Source: Verrucomicrobia bacterium UBA3750 (GTDB lineage Bacteria; Verrucomicrobiota; Kiritimatiellia; RFP12; UBA1067). Taken from it: a stretch of DNA of 12,927 nucleotides. Below, one piece after another: positions 6,283 to 12,299 of this stretch. A program made the position numbers and the translations under genes. How positions within the stretch are numbered: position 1 is the stretch's first letter; each line of letters opens with the position of its first letter. Below the pieces are notes generated by a model. It saw only the letters and a list, made by a program, of their open reading frames with translations, was not told the origin of the DNA and did no database searches. The DNA is taken from positions 2,205-15,131 of the forward strand of contig DFGM01000005.1 of assembly GCA_002371755.1 (NCBI GenBank). Direction: 5' to 3'.

Positions 6283-7170
6283 ATGTCGCTCGCAAAGGGC
6301 AGATTCGGCATCGAATACAACCCCCGCCCGCGGAAAGAAAACCCCTCGGGCGCGGGTTGCCTTGTAGCCATAGTTACCGTGGTGGCGGCAATCTCGCTCA
6401 CCATCCACACCTTCCGTCGACACAAGGCGACTGCCGACGACCCGCAAAGCGTCCAGACTGCCCAGGCCGAAACCCAAACTACCCCTCGCGCAACCACCGC
6501 CGCCGAAACCACACCCACTCCCCCGCCCCCTCCCCCGGCACCGGTCGAGACCCCGGAAGAGCATGTGCGTATCTTGCAGCATCGCCAGCCAAGCGTCAAA
6601 AATAGACTCCTCAGGCTGGAAGAAGCCGAAAAAGCCGGCAACGTCCCCCTCGCCGTCTCTACTATAGAGGAGTTGCGTTCCCTGCCGGGCCAACCCGCCG
6701 CAGACCTCGACGATACCCTCGCCCGCCGCGTTGGCGACCTGAATGCACACTGGCTTTTCGACCTCGGCAACCTCCAATGGGTCGAGGAAGTCGCCGTCCG
6801 CCCGGGCGAATCCGCCACTCGCATCGCCCGCTCGCATGGCTCTACCCTCGCCTCGCTCGTCCGATTGAACAACCTGACCGACGCCAACCATATCCGTCCC
6901 GGACAGCGCCTCAAGGTGATGAACCACCCGAAAACGACTCTCGCCGTCCACAAACGCGCCGGATATGCAGACCTTTATCTCAACGAAAAGTTCTTCCGCC
7001 GATACGATCTGACCGGTGATGTGACAGGCGATAATGGCTTATATCCGCTCGAAAACGACAATTCTCGCGCACTTATAAAGAAATTAGGCCTAACTTTCTC
7101 TACTCGCGACAAGATTGAAATCGAGATGCTCCTCCCCAAAGGCGCCAATATTACCATATCCGAGCGCTAA
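6283..7170 (+). CDS. Membrane-anchored LysM protein with YkuD-like, non-catalytic tail
   Basis: Predicted 295-aa envelope protein. A short cytoplasmic N-terminus leads into one transmembrane segment (about 25-44). A Thr/Ala/Pro-rich linker follows with a proline run (78-86). A predicted helical section spans 91-160, and a LysM peptidoglycan-binding domain spans about 167-213 (VRPGESATRIARSHG, LVRLNNL, IRPGQRLKV). The tail has TTLAVHKRAGYADLYLNEKF, which resembles the first strands of L,D-transpeptidase (YkuD) domains, and KGANITI, which resembles their last strand. The catalytic His and Ser-x-Gly-Cys motif are not there, so it is probably a binding or scaffold protein. The ATG follows the yajC stop by 3 nt, with only a weak ribosome site, so coupling is likely. 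Confidence 0.8.
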   Translation: MSLAKGRFGIEYNPRPRKENPSGAGCLVAIVTVVAAISLTIHTFRRHKATADDPQSVQTAQAETQTTPRATTAAETTPTPPPPPPAPVETPEEHVRILQHRQPSVKNRLLRLEEAEKAGNVPLAVSTIEELRSLPGQPAADLDDTLARRVGDLNAHWLFDLGNLQWVEEVAVRPGESATRIARSHGSTLASLVRLNNLTDANHIRPGQRLKVMNHPKTTLAVHKRAGYADLYLNEKFFRRYDLTGDVTGDNGLYPLENDNSRALIKKLGLTFSTRDKIEIEMLLPKGANITISER

Positions 7171-7428
7171 CCCCCTAAGCACCTGCCCGGATGTCGAAAC
7201 CGGGCTGGCCGGATTTTGCAATGCCATAGGCTCCGTCCTTGCCAGCCCCAGCCCCCTGGCAACCAATGCGCATCGCTCCCAAATCCAATGCCCATTGGAT
7301 TCGGATTCAATGCCCATTGGATTCGGATTCAATGCCCATTGAATTCCCGAGTGATGCGCATTGAATTCCCGAGTGATGCGCATTGGATTCCCGAGTGATG
7401 GGCATGGGGCGAATACCGCCTTAGGGGG
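7171..7428. repeat. Inverted repeat flanking the convergent intergenic region
   Basis: The gap of 309 bases (7171-7479) between the convergent LysM and acyltransferase genes has no supported gene. CCCCCTAAG (7171-7179), immediately after the LysM stop codon, is the exact reverse complement of CTTAGGGGG (7420-7428), and these 9-bp arms enclose the tandem array. A related GCTTAGCCCCCT lies at 7453-7464. Inside, GGGCTGGC (7202-7209) pairs with GCCAGCCC (7241-7248), and GCCAG (7241-7245) alternatively pairs with CTGGC (7256-7260). These may end transcription for the convergent genes, but none has a U tract. A small non-autonomous element is another reading. Confidence 0.4.
7264..7409. repeat. 22-bp tandem repeat array, about 6.5 units
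   Basis: Units start at 7264, 7286, 7308, 7330, 7352, 7374 and 7396 (the last partial), all on a strict 22-bp period. The best-conserved core is AATGCCCATTGGATTC. The first unit is diverged. Units 2 and 3 are identical over all 22 bases. Units 4-6 share a changed second half ending TTCCCGAG, and units 5-6 have TGATGCGCATTG in the first half. The core is palindromic (CCAATG-CC-CATTGG at 7285-7298), so either strand could form small hairpins. The period is not a multiple of three and the units are contiguous with no unique spacers, so it is neither coding nor CRISPR. Confidence 0.9.
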
Positions 7429-7479
7429 CGCGATATGCCGCGTGGTAGGGCGGCTTAGCCCCCTGCCCGCCGCAATAGC

Positions 7480-8385
7480 TTACTGTTTTACCGGCTGGAG
7501 AATCCAGCGCTTGTTGTACCAGAACCAATCGCCGGGATTGCGGCGGATTTCGGCGTCCAGTATCCGCATCGCCTCGCGCATAATCGCCTCGGCCTGGCCT
7601 TTGCGATCTTTTGCTTCAGGATCCGGTCTAAGAGTGGCGAGGTGGGCGAAGACGTGTTTCGAGTTCTCCCGGCGCATGGCAGCAACGACGACAGGCGAAC
7701 CGCACCGGACCGCGAACATGGCCCCGGCGTGCGAAACGTTGGCCTTGCCCCCCAGAAAGTCCGCTTCTACATCTTTTTGCGGCACCCGCAAATCGGGAAG
7801 GATGGCAAAGGCGCGCCCCTCTTCAAGTTTGCGCTTTATGTCCACAAGCGTGCGCTGGTTGCCGCGCTCAAGCACTTCGATATCGCCATACTGGCGTTTC
7901 ATCCATGCATCAATCTTGCGATTTCGCTGCTTCGCCGCTATCGCAAACAGCGGAAGACCGTATTTCGCCATGCTCCAGGCGGCCATATACCAGTTGCCGG
8001 AATGCGGCACCATTATGACTACGCCCTTGCCTTCGTCCACATATTCCTGGAGACGTTTCTTATAAGCCTCTCCATCCTGGACATAACGATCCATCCATGC
8101 CTTGTCGAGATACGGCGCGCGCATCATTTCGACGGCCGTCTGGAGTATGTTCGCGAGACTCCTCTCGGCTATATCCGCCGCTTCCCGGTCGCTAATGCCG
8201 GGAAAGACGCTCTTTATGCGCGAAAATGTGCGTTCTCGCTTGAATTTGAGCGTTTTTGCAAGAAACTTCGCCATCCCGCGCGCCATCTTGAGCGCAAATT
8301 CGTATGGGATGGCGTTCACTATCGCGCAAAAGAGTCTCAATGCGCCATACTCAAGATTCTCTTTTATCGGACCTTTCTTCGCCAT
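7480..8385 (-). CDS. Lipid A biosynthesis-type (LpxL/HtrB-like) acyltransferase, variant motif
   Basis: Predicted 301-aa protein of the LpxL/LpxM lysophospholipid acyltransferase group, which adds acyl chains to lipid A or related lipids at the inner membrane. Family blocks are KGVVIMVPHSGNWYMAAW (120-137), ILPDLRVPQKDVEADFLG (195-212), a GSPVVVAAMRR segment (229-239), and the C-terminal WFWYNKRWILQP (287-298). The signature HX4(D/E) reads His128-SGNW-Tyr133, so the usual acidic partner of the catalytic His is replaced by Tyr; activity or chemistry may differ. I chose the ATG at 8383-8385, one base after the smpB stop. A TTG at 8404-8406 would give 308 residues but lacks a ribosome site. Third gene of the rpoZ-smpB unit. 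Confidence 0.85.
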   Translation of the reverse strand: MAKKGPIKENLEYGALRLFCAIVNAIPYEFALKMARGMAKFLAKTLKFKRERTFSRIKSVFPGISDREAADIAERSLANILQTAVEMMRAPYLDKAWMDRYVQDGEAYKKRLQEYVDEGKGVVIMVPHSGNWYMAAWSMAKYGLPLFAIAAKQRNRKIDAWMKRQYGDIEVLERGNQRTLVDIKRKLEEGRAFAILPDLRVPQKDVEADFLGGKANVSHAGAMFAVRCGSPVVVAAMRRENSKHVFAHLATLRPDPEAKDRKGQAEAIMREAMRILDAEIRRNPGDWFWYNKRWILQPVKQ

Positions 8386-8386
8386 G

Positions 8387-8824
8387 TCAGATACCAGCCC
8401 TTTCAAAGTCGCGCTTAAGTGCTTTCTTCTTGAGCGTCTCGCGTTTGTCGTGCAAGGCCTTGCCGCGGCAAATGCCCAGTTCGAGCTTGATTTTGCCGCG
8501 TTTCAGATAAAGTTTGAGGGGAATGAGGGTGAGGCCCTTGGCCTCCGTTTTCATCTTGAGTTCGCGCACCTCCTTTGCATGAACGAGGAGTTTGCGGTTG
8601 CGCTTCGGGTTGTGGTTGAAGCGGTTGCCGAACTCGTAGGCGGAAATATCCGCTCCAACGAGCCAAAGCTCACCCTTCAAGACTGCCGCATAGCTGCCGG
8701 AAAGAGAAACCGCCGAGCGCATAATGGATTTCACCTCGGTGCCAGTAAGAGCCATGCCGCACTCGAGCGTATCGAGCACGGCATAGTCATGACGGGCCTT
8801 CCGGTTCTCCACCAGCGCTGGCAT
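8387..8824 (-). CDS. smpB: SsrA-binding protein SmpB (trans-translation)
   Basis: Predicted 145-aa cytoplasmic RNA-binding protein that delivers tmRNA to stalled ribosomes. Family blocks are ENRKARHDYAVLDTLECGMA (6-25), TGTEVKSI, GSYAAVLKGELWLVGADISAYE, NHNPKRNRKLLVHAKEV, PLKLYLKRGKIKLELGICRGK, and the C-terminal HDKRETLKKKALKRDFERA, whose tail inserts into the mRNA channel. Length is typical. The start ATG (8822-8824) shares one base with the rpoZ stop (TGATG), implying coupled translation. The frame is open further upstream, but through rpoZ sequence and without homology. No tmRNA gene is visible in this window. Confidence 0.96.
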   Translation of the reverse strand: MPALVENRKARHDYAVLDTLECGMALTGTEVKSIMRSAVSLSGSYAAVLKGELWLVGADISAYEFGNRFNHNPKRNRKLLVHAKEVRELKMKTEAKGLTLIPLKLYLKRGKIKLELGICRGKALHDKRETLKKKALKRDFERAGI

Positions 8825-9102
8825 CAGTCTGCGTAAAGTGAATCGACGTGGATCGACTTCTTCTCCCAGCGCGTCTTGGCCTGTTCGGCCTTGGCGATGG
8901 CATCGAAATCGATTTCGGCGATAAGCTTGCCCTCGGCGACTTCGCGAAGCGCGATATCGCACTTGTCGTCATCGAGACTGTCGGGGCGGACGAGGGGCTT
9001 TGCGCCGTTGATGAGCTCGCGTTCGCGCTTGGAGATGAGATTCACGAGGACGGGTGTCGATGGAATCTTCTCGTGCGCTTTCTTCAAAAGTTCGGCATTC
9101 AT
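8824..9102 (-). CDS. rpoZ: RNA polymerase omega subunit
   Basis: Predicted 92-aa omega subunit, which wraps the C-terminal part of beta-prime and helps RNA polymerase assembly. Diagnostic blocks are STPVLVNLISKRERELINGAK, matching the family's helix-rich core, and DKCDIALREVAEGKL, matching the conserved ALREIA-G segment. Length is in the normal range. The ATG (9100-9102) has GGAG nine bases upstream and a strong promoter behind it. It is the first gene of rpoZ-smpB-acyltransferase. rpoZ is often found beside gmk, coaBC or spoT, so its place directly after a shortened spc operon is unusual. Confidence 0.88.
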   Translation of the reverse strand: MNAELLKKAHEKIPSTPVLVNLISKRERELINGAKPLVRPDSLDDDKCDIALREVAEGKLIAEIDFDAIAKAEQAKTRWEKKSIHVDSLYAD

Positions 9103-9128
9103 CGAATATTTCTCCGTTGTCGATGGAT

Positions 9129-9158
9129 ATTATACCAATTTTGGTGCCGTCGGGTCAA
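9129..9158 (-). promoter_or_regulatory. Strong promoter of rpoZ-smpB-acyltransferase
   Basis: On the minus strand TTGACC (9153-9158) and TATAAT (9129-9134) are 18 nt apart, and TGG before the -10 makes it a perfect extended -10 (TGGTATAAT). The expected start near 9122 gives a leader of about 20 nt containing GGAG (9112-9115). This is the best promoter in the window. It indicates that rpoZ is transcribed separately from the ribosomal operon, or in addition to read-through. Confidence 0.8.
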
Positions 9159-9185
9159 CCCTGAAGAGGGTCTCCTTCAAACACT

Positions 9186-9238
9186 GGAAAAGGAATCCCC
9201 CTTTTTGCCGCAGGGCAACAAGAGAGGATTCCCTTCCA
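9186..9238 (-). terminator. Structured element after rplO, possible terminator
   Basis: An outer stem pairs GGATTCC (9227-9233) with GGAATCC (9192-9198). On the minus strand it can extend to about 12 bp with G-U pairs, ending in UUUUCC. Inside, TTGCC (9205-9209) and GGCAA (9214-9218) form a small hairpin with a 4-nt loop. The extended pairing works better on the minus strand, the direction of rplO. The U run lies within the outer stem rather than after it, so it is not a textbook terminator. It sits between rplO and the rpoZ promoter. Small palindromes also lie at the rplO stop (GGCCTTAGGCC, 9258-9268). Confidence 0.4.
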
Positions 9239-9261
9239 AGCCATGCCATTGGCATCAGGCC

Positions 9262-9699
9262 TTAGGCCACAGTGCCGCCGGCGGCCTCGATTTTCGCCTT
9301 TGCCGCTGCGGAGCAGGGCACCTTGACCGTGAACTTCTTTGTGAGTTCACCGGTGGCGAGAATCTTGATCTTCGGACGCTTGTTGTCCGAAAGGCCGGCC
9401 TTTGCGAGGGCTTCGACCGTGATTTCCGCACCGTTCTCGAACTTCTTCTCGAGGGAGGAAAGGTTCACGCCAAGAGCCTTGGCGTTGAACGCGGCATTGT
9501 TGAAACCGCGCTTTGGCAGACGGCGCACGAGGGGCATCTGGCCGCCTTCGAAGCCGAGCTTCTGCTTGTGACCCTTGCGGGCCGCCTGACCCTTGTGGCC
9601 GCGCGTGGAGGTCTTGCCCATGCCCGAACCGCAACCGCGACCTACGCGTTTGCGGCGCTGGCGCGCGCCAGGGGTGTTAGTAAGATTGCTGAGTTCCAT
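9262..9699 (-). CDS. rplO: 50S ribosomal protein L15
   Basis: Predicted 145-aa L15, a late-assembling 50S protein that binds 23S rRNA. The N-terminal MELSNLTNTPGARQRRKRVGRG and the glycine-rich GCGSGMGKTSTRGHKGQ (23-39) are the family signature, followed by FEGGQMPLVRRLPKRGF (50-66). The C-terminal half (about 80-145) has the L15/L18e-like fold pattern. The ATG has AAGGAG eight bases upstream. Only 26 bases separate it from rpsE, where rpmD (L30) usually sits, and no secY follows. Confidence 0.98.
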   Translation of the reverse strand: MELSNLTNTPGARQRRKRVGRGCGSGMGKTSTRGHKGQAARKGHKQKLGFEGGQMPLVRRLPKRGFNNAAFNAKALGVNLSSLEKKFENGAEITVEALAKAGLSDNKRPKIKILATGELTKKFTVKVPCSAAAKAKIEAAGGTVA

Positions 9700-9725
9700 T
9701 GTTGAATCTCCTTCTTGTTGCTCCC

Positions 9726-10214
9726 TCAGGCGCGAACCGCCGCGATTTCTTCAGCCGAACGGAGCTTGAGAAGCGCGTTCATCGTGGCCTTCACCACATT
9801 GAGACGATTCTTCGAGCCAAGGGACTTGCCCACAGCATCACGGATGCCAGCCGCTTCGAGGACGGGGCGCATGCCGCCGCCGACGATAAGGCCGGTGCCG
9901 TCCGGCGCGGGCTTGAGAATCACGCGGCCGCCATCGCAAACGCCTTCGACGTCGTGCGGAATGGTCTTGCCGCGCAGGGTGATCTTGCGCATGTTCTTGC
10001 GCGCAGCCTCGCCGCCCTTGCGGATGGCGTCGGATACTTCATTGGCCTTGCCGAAGCCCACGCCAACCTTGCCTTCCTTGTCGCCCACCACGATAACCGC
10101 GGAGAAGCTCATGCGGCGGCCGCCCTTCACCGTCTTCGCGCAACGGTTCACGAACACATTGTGCTCGTCAAGCGTATCTTCCTGCTCGTTGCGCCTGTCA
10201 CGATTCATAGCCAT
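9726..10214 (-). CDS. rpsE: 30S ribosomal protein S5
   Basis: Predicted 162-aa S5, which sits at the mRNA entry region of the 30S subunit and affects decoding accuracy. The N-terminal double-stranded RNA-binding-like domain carries VFVNRCAKTVKGGRRMSFSA and VGDKEGKVGVGFGKANEV. The C-terminal domain carries PDGTGLIVGGGMRPVLEAAG and KSLGSKNRLNVVKATMNAL. The start at 10212-10214 follows the rplR stop by 3 nt, with AGGAGG inside the end of rplR; a second ATG two codons later is a possible alternative. Length is typical. Confidence 0.98.
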   Translation of the reverse strand: MAMNRDRRNEQEDTLDEHNVFVNRCAKTVKGGRRMSFSAVIVVGDKEGKVGVGFGKANEVSDAIRKGGEAARKNMRKITLRGKTIPHDVEGVCDGGRVILKPAPDGTGLIVGGGMRPVLEAAGIRDAVGKSLGSKNRLNVVKATMNALLKLRSAEEIAAVRA

Positions 10215-10217
10215 GGA

Positions 10218-10583
10218 TTACTTTGCCTCCTCTTTCTTCGCGCTGATGGAAAGACCGGCTTCCACCGCCGATTCGACGATGGCGGCCACGCGACCGGTGT
10301 ACTTGAAGCCGCCGCGATCCACGACGACCGTGCTGATGCCCGCCGCCTTCGCGGCTGCCGCTGCGGCCGTTCCGAGGTTCTTCGCAACCTCGAGATTGGC
10401 CTTCGTTTCCTTCAGCGAACTCGCTGATGCGAGCGTACGCCCGGCATCGTCGTCTATGAACTGCACATACATGTGCTTGTTCGAGACGCAAATCGACATG
10501 CGCGGACGCGCTGCCGTGCCAACAATGCGCTGACGCAGGCGGATGTGCCTCTTCTGGCGCTGTACCTTGCGATTGAAGCTCAT
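10218..10583 (-). CDS. rplR: 50S ribosomal protein L18
   Basis: Predicted 121-aa L18, which binds 5S rRNA in the central protuberance together with L5. A basic N-terminus (FNRKVQRQKRHIRLRQRI) precedes the core: RPRMSICVSNKHMYVQFIDD, TLASASSLKET, and VVVDRGGFKYTGRV near the C-terminus, which matches the family's FDRgGy-YHGRV segment. A short KKEEAK tail extends past the usual end. The start overlaps the rplF stop by one base (TAATG). Confidence 0.97.
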   Translation of the reverse strand: MSFNRKVQRQKRHIRLRQRIVGTAARPRMSICVSNKHMYVQFIDDDAGRTLASASSLKETKANLEVAKNLGTAAAAAAKAAGISTVVVDRGGFKYTGRVAAIVESAVEAGLSISAKKEEAK

Positions 10584-11119
10584 TAGGCGACCTTCTTTCC
10601 TTGCTTGCGGCGGATGTGCTCGCCGACATACTTGATGCCCTTGCCCTTGTAGGGTTCGGCGGGATAGAACGAACGGATGCGCGCCGCCGCTTCACCAACG
10701 ATATCCTTGTCGCATCCCGTGATGGTGACCTGAAGTCCGTCGTTCTCGACGGTTATCTTCACCTTCTCGGGAATTGCGTAGATCTTGGGCGATGCGAAGC
10801 CAAGCGAAAGCGCGAGGTTCGTGCCCTGAAGCTGGGCCTTGAAACCGGTGCCTTCGATGGAAAGCTGCTTCGTGAAGCCCTTGGACACGCCAATCACCAT
10901 GTTGTTGATCAGCGCGCGGGCGAGTCCGTGGAAGTTGCCGAGCGTTTCGTCGTCGGCGCAACCGACCACGACCTTGCCATCTTCCACCTTCGCCGTGATG
11001 CCGTCATGCATCGTATAGGAAAGCTCGCCGAGCTTGCCCTTCACCGTCACCTTCTGTCCGTCGACGGCGACTGTCACGCCTTCGGCGATCGCGACGGGTT
11101 CTTTACCGATTCGAGACAT
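10583..11119 (-). CDS. rplF: 50S ribosomal protein L6
   Basis: Predicted 178-aa L6, located near the GTPase-associated region of the 50S subunit. It begins MSRIGKEPVAI, the classic L6 N-terminus, and ends with the RNA-binding signature PAEPYKGKGIKYVGEHIRRK. Two repeated L6 domains cover roughly residues 1-80 and 81-178. I chose the ATG at 11117-11119, with AAGGAG nine bases upstream. A TTG six codons earlier overlaps that ribosome site and adds residues not typical of the family. Confidence 0.98.
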   Translation of the reverse strand: MSRIGKEPVAIAEGVTVAVDGQKVTVKGKLGELSYTMHDGITAKVEDGKVVVGCADDETLGNFHGLARALINNMVIGVSKGFTKQLSIEGTGFKAQLQGTNLALSLGFASPKIYAIPEKVKITVENDGLQVTITGCDKDIVGEAAARIRSFYPAEPYKGKGIKYVGEHIRRKQGKKVA

Positions 11120-11137
11120 TGTCTTTGGCTCCTTCAA

Positions 11138-11530
11138 TTATGCGACGGTGCAGATGATTTCACCGCCAACGCGCGCCTTCTTCGCTTCCGCTCCGGACAT
11201 TACGCCGCGGGAAGTGGAGACGATCGCGAGACCCATGCCGTCGAGAACGGCAGGAATCTTGTCAACTGATACATACTTGCGAAGACCCGGCTTCGAGATA
11301 CGCTTAATCTCCGTGATGGCGGGAACCGCCTTGTCGGAGTACTTGAGCGTGATAACGAGCTTTTTCGGGAACTCGCTGGTCGTGACTGCGTCGGCAATGT
11401 AGCCGGCCGCTTTCATGACGCGGGCGATTTCGCCCTTAAGATTGCTCGCGGGGGTGGCGACGGAGTGAAGGCGCGCCTTCTGTCCGTTGCGGATGGTCGT
11501 GAGCATCTCGGAAATGGGATCCATTGTCAT
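11138..11530 (-). CDS. rpsH: 30S ribosomal protein S8
   Basis: Predicted 130-aa S8, a primary 16S rRNA binder and, in enterobacteria, a translational repressor of the spc operon. The N-terminal DPISEMLTTIRNGQKARL and C-terminal STSRGVMSGAEAKKARVGGEIICTVA are diagnostic; the Ser-Thr-Ser-x-Gly-Val loop that contacts RNA is intact. Two ATGs, two codons apart (11530 and 11524), are possible. The first is better spaced from AAGGAA. Whether S8 represses this operon cannot be seen here. Confidence 0.98.
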   Translation of the reverse strand: MTMDPISEMLTTIRNGQKARLHSVATPASNLKGEIARVMKAAGYIADAVTTSEFPKKLVITLKYSDKAVPAITEIKRISKPGLRKYVSVDKIPAVLDGMGLAIVSTSRGVMSGAEAKKARVGGEIICTVA

Positions 11531-11557
11531 AAGAGGTCGATTCCTTTCCTTATTCGA

Positions 11558-11743
11558 TTACCAGGATGCCTTCGTGACTCCCGGGATGAGGCCTGCTACG
11601 GCCAGCTCGCGGAAGCACAGACGGCAGACGCCGAACTTGCGGATGTAGGCGTGGCGGCGGCCGCAGCGCTGGCAGCGGTTGTAGGCGCGCACCTTGAACT
11701 TGGGCGTCCTCTTCTGCTTTTCAATCAAGCACTTCTTTGCCAT
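11558..11743 (-). CDS. rpsN: 30S ribosomal protein S14, zinc-binding (type Z)
   Basis: Predicted 61-aa short S14. It keeps the zinc ribbon C-x2-C...C-x2-C with Cys24, Cys27, Cys40 and Cys43 in NRCQRCGRRHAYIRKFGVCRLC, so it is the zinc-dependent form rather than the longer cysteine-free form. It ends GLIPGVTKASW, as the family does. It starts two bases after the rplE stop with GGAGG eight bases upstream. Type Z in the spc position is the ancestral arrangement; a cysteine-free paralogue elsewhere under zinc control would be possible but is not in this window. Confidence 0.98.
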   Translation of the reverse strand: MAKKCLIEKQKRTPKFKVRAYNRCQRCGRRHAYIRKFGVCRLCFRELAVAGLIPGVTKASW

Positions 11744-11745
11744 GA

Positions 11746-12282
11746 TCAGTTCCTCCCTGCGAACGGCATGCCGATGGAAACGAGAAGCTCGCGGGCTGCC
11801 TTGTTGTCGTTAGAGCTTGTCACGAACGTGATGTCCATGCCGGAGTGCGCCGCCGATGCTTCCACGAGTTCGGGGAAGATCGAGTGCTCCTTGAGGCCGA
11901 GCGTGTAGTTGCCGCGCCCGTCGAAACCACGGTTCGAAACGCCGCGGAAGTCGCGAATCCTCGGAAGCGCCACCGAAATGAGCCTCTCCGTGAACTCCCA
12001 CATCCTCTCGCCGCGAAGCGTGACCTTGGCGCCAATCACCATGCCCTCGCGCAACTTGAAGTTTGAAATCGACTTCTTCGCGCGGCACAGCATAGGCTTC
12101 TGCCCGGTAATCGCCGTCAAATCGTCCACAAGCTGCTTCTGCTCGTCCTTGGAGACGATGCCGAAGCCCATGTTGATGACGATCTTCTGAAGGCGCGGGA
12201 CGAGCATCTTGTTGGTCGTGCCCAGCTTCTTCTCAAGCTCGGCCACCATCCTGCTCGCATATTCGTCTTTTAGTCTTGCCAT
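11746..12282 (-). CDS. rplE: 50S ribosomal protein L5
   Basis: Predicted 178-aa L5, which contacts 5S rRNA and the P-site tRNA and forms a bridge with S13. Family blocks are PRLQKIVINMGFG (28-40), AKKSISNFKLREGMVIGAKV, TLRGERMWEFTERLI, ALPRIRDFRGVS, FDGRGNYTLGLKEHSIFPEL and DITFVTSSNDNKAARELL. Length equals the usual 178-180 residues. The ATG (12280-12282) has AAGGA nine bases upstream, overlapping the end region of rplX. Confidence 0.98.
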   Translation of the reverse strand: MARLKDEYASRMVAELEKKLGTTNKMLVPRLQKIVINMGFGIVSKDEQKQLVDDLTAITGQKPMLCRAKKSISNFKLREGMVIGAKVTLRGERMWEFTERLISVALPRIRDFRGVSNRGFDGRGNYTLGLKEHSIFPELVEASAAHSGMDITFVTSSNDNKAARELLVSIGMPFAGRN

Positions 12283-12299
12283 TGTAGTAAGTCCTTACC

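Noticed and set aside
4904..6951. Two long minus-strand open frames opposite tgt, yajC and the LysM gene
   Set aside because: They are antisense to genes with intact motifs; the second has a Gly-rich stretch that merely mirrors the Pro-rich linker.
7090..7398. Short open frames across the 22-bp repeats on both strands
   Set aside because: They come from the repeat itself being free of stops; there is no ribosome site, and the 22-bp period shifts the reading frame with each unit.
7264..7409. Possible CRISPR array
   Set aside because: The 22-bp units are directly contiguous with no unique spacers, they diverge from each other, and no cas gene is near.
8386..8406. TTG start for the acyltransferase, overlapping smpB
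   Set aside because: No ribosome site precedes it; the ATG one base after the smpB stop fits the tight spacing of this unit better, though this is not proven.
9103..9261. Hidden small gene such as rpmJ or rpmD between rplO and rpoZ
   Set aside because: I found no frame with L36 or L30 motifs; the space is filled by the stem structure and the rpoZ promoter.
11120..11137. TTG start giving L6 six extra residues
   Set aside because: The extra codons run over the AAGGAG ribosome site, and MSRIGKEP is the established L6 N-terminus.
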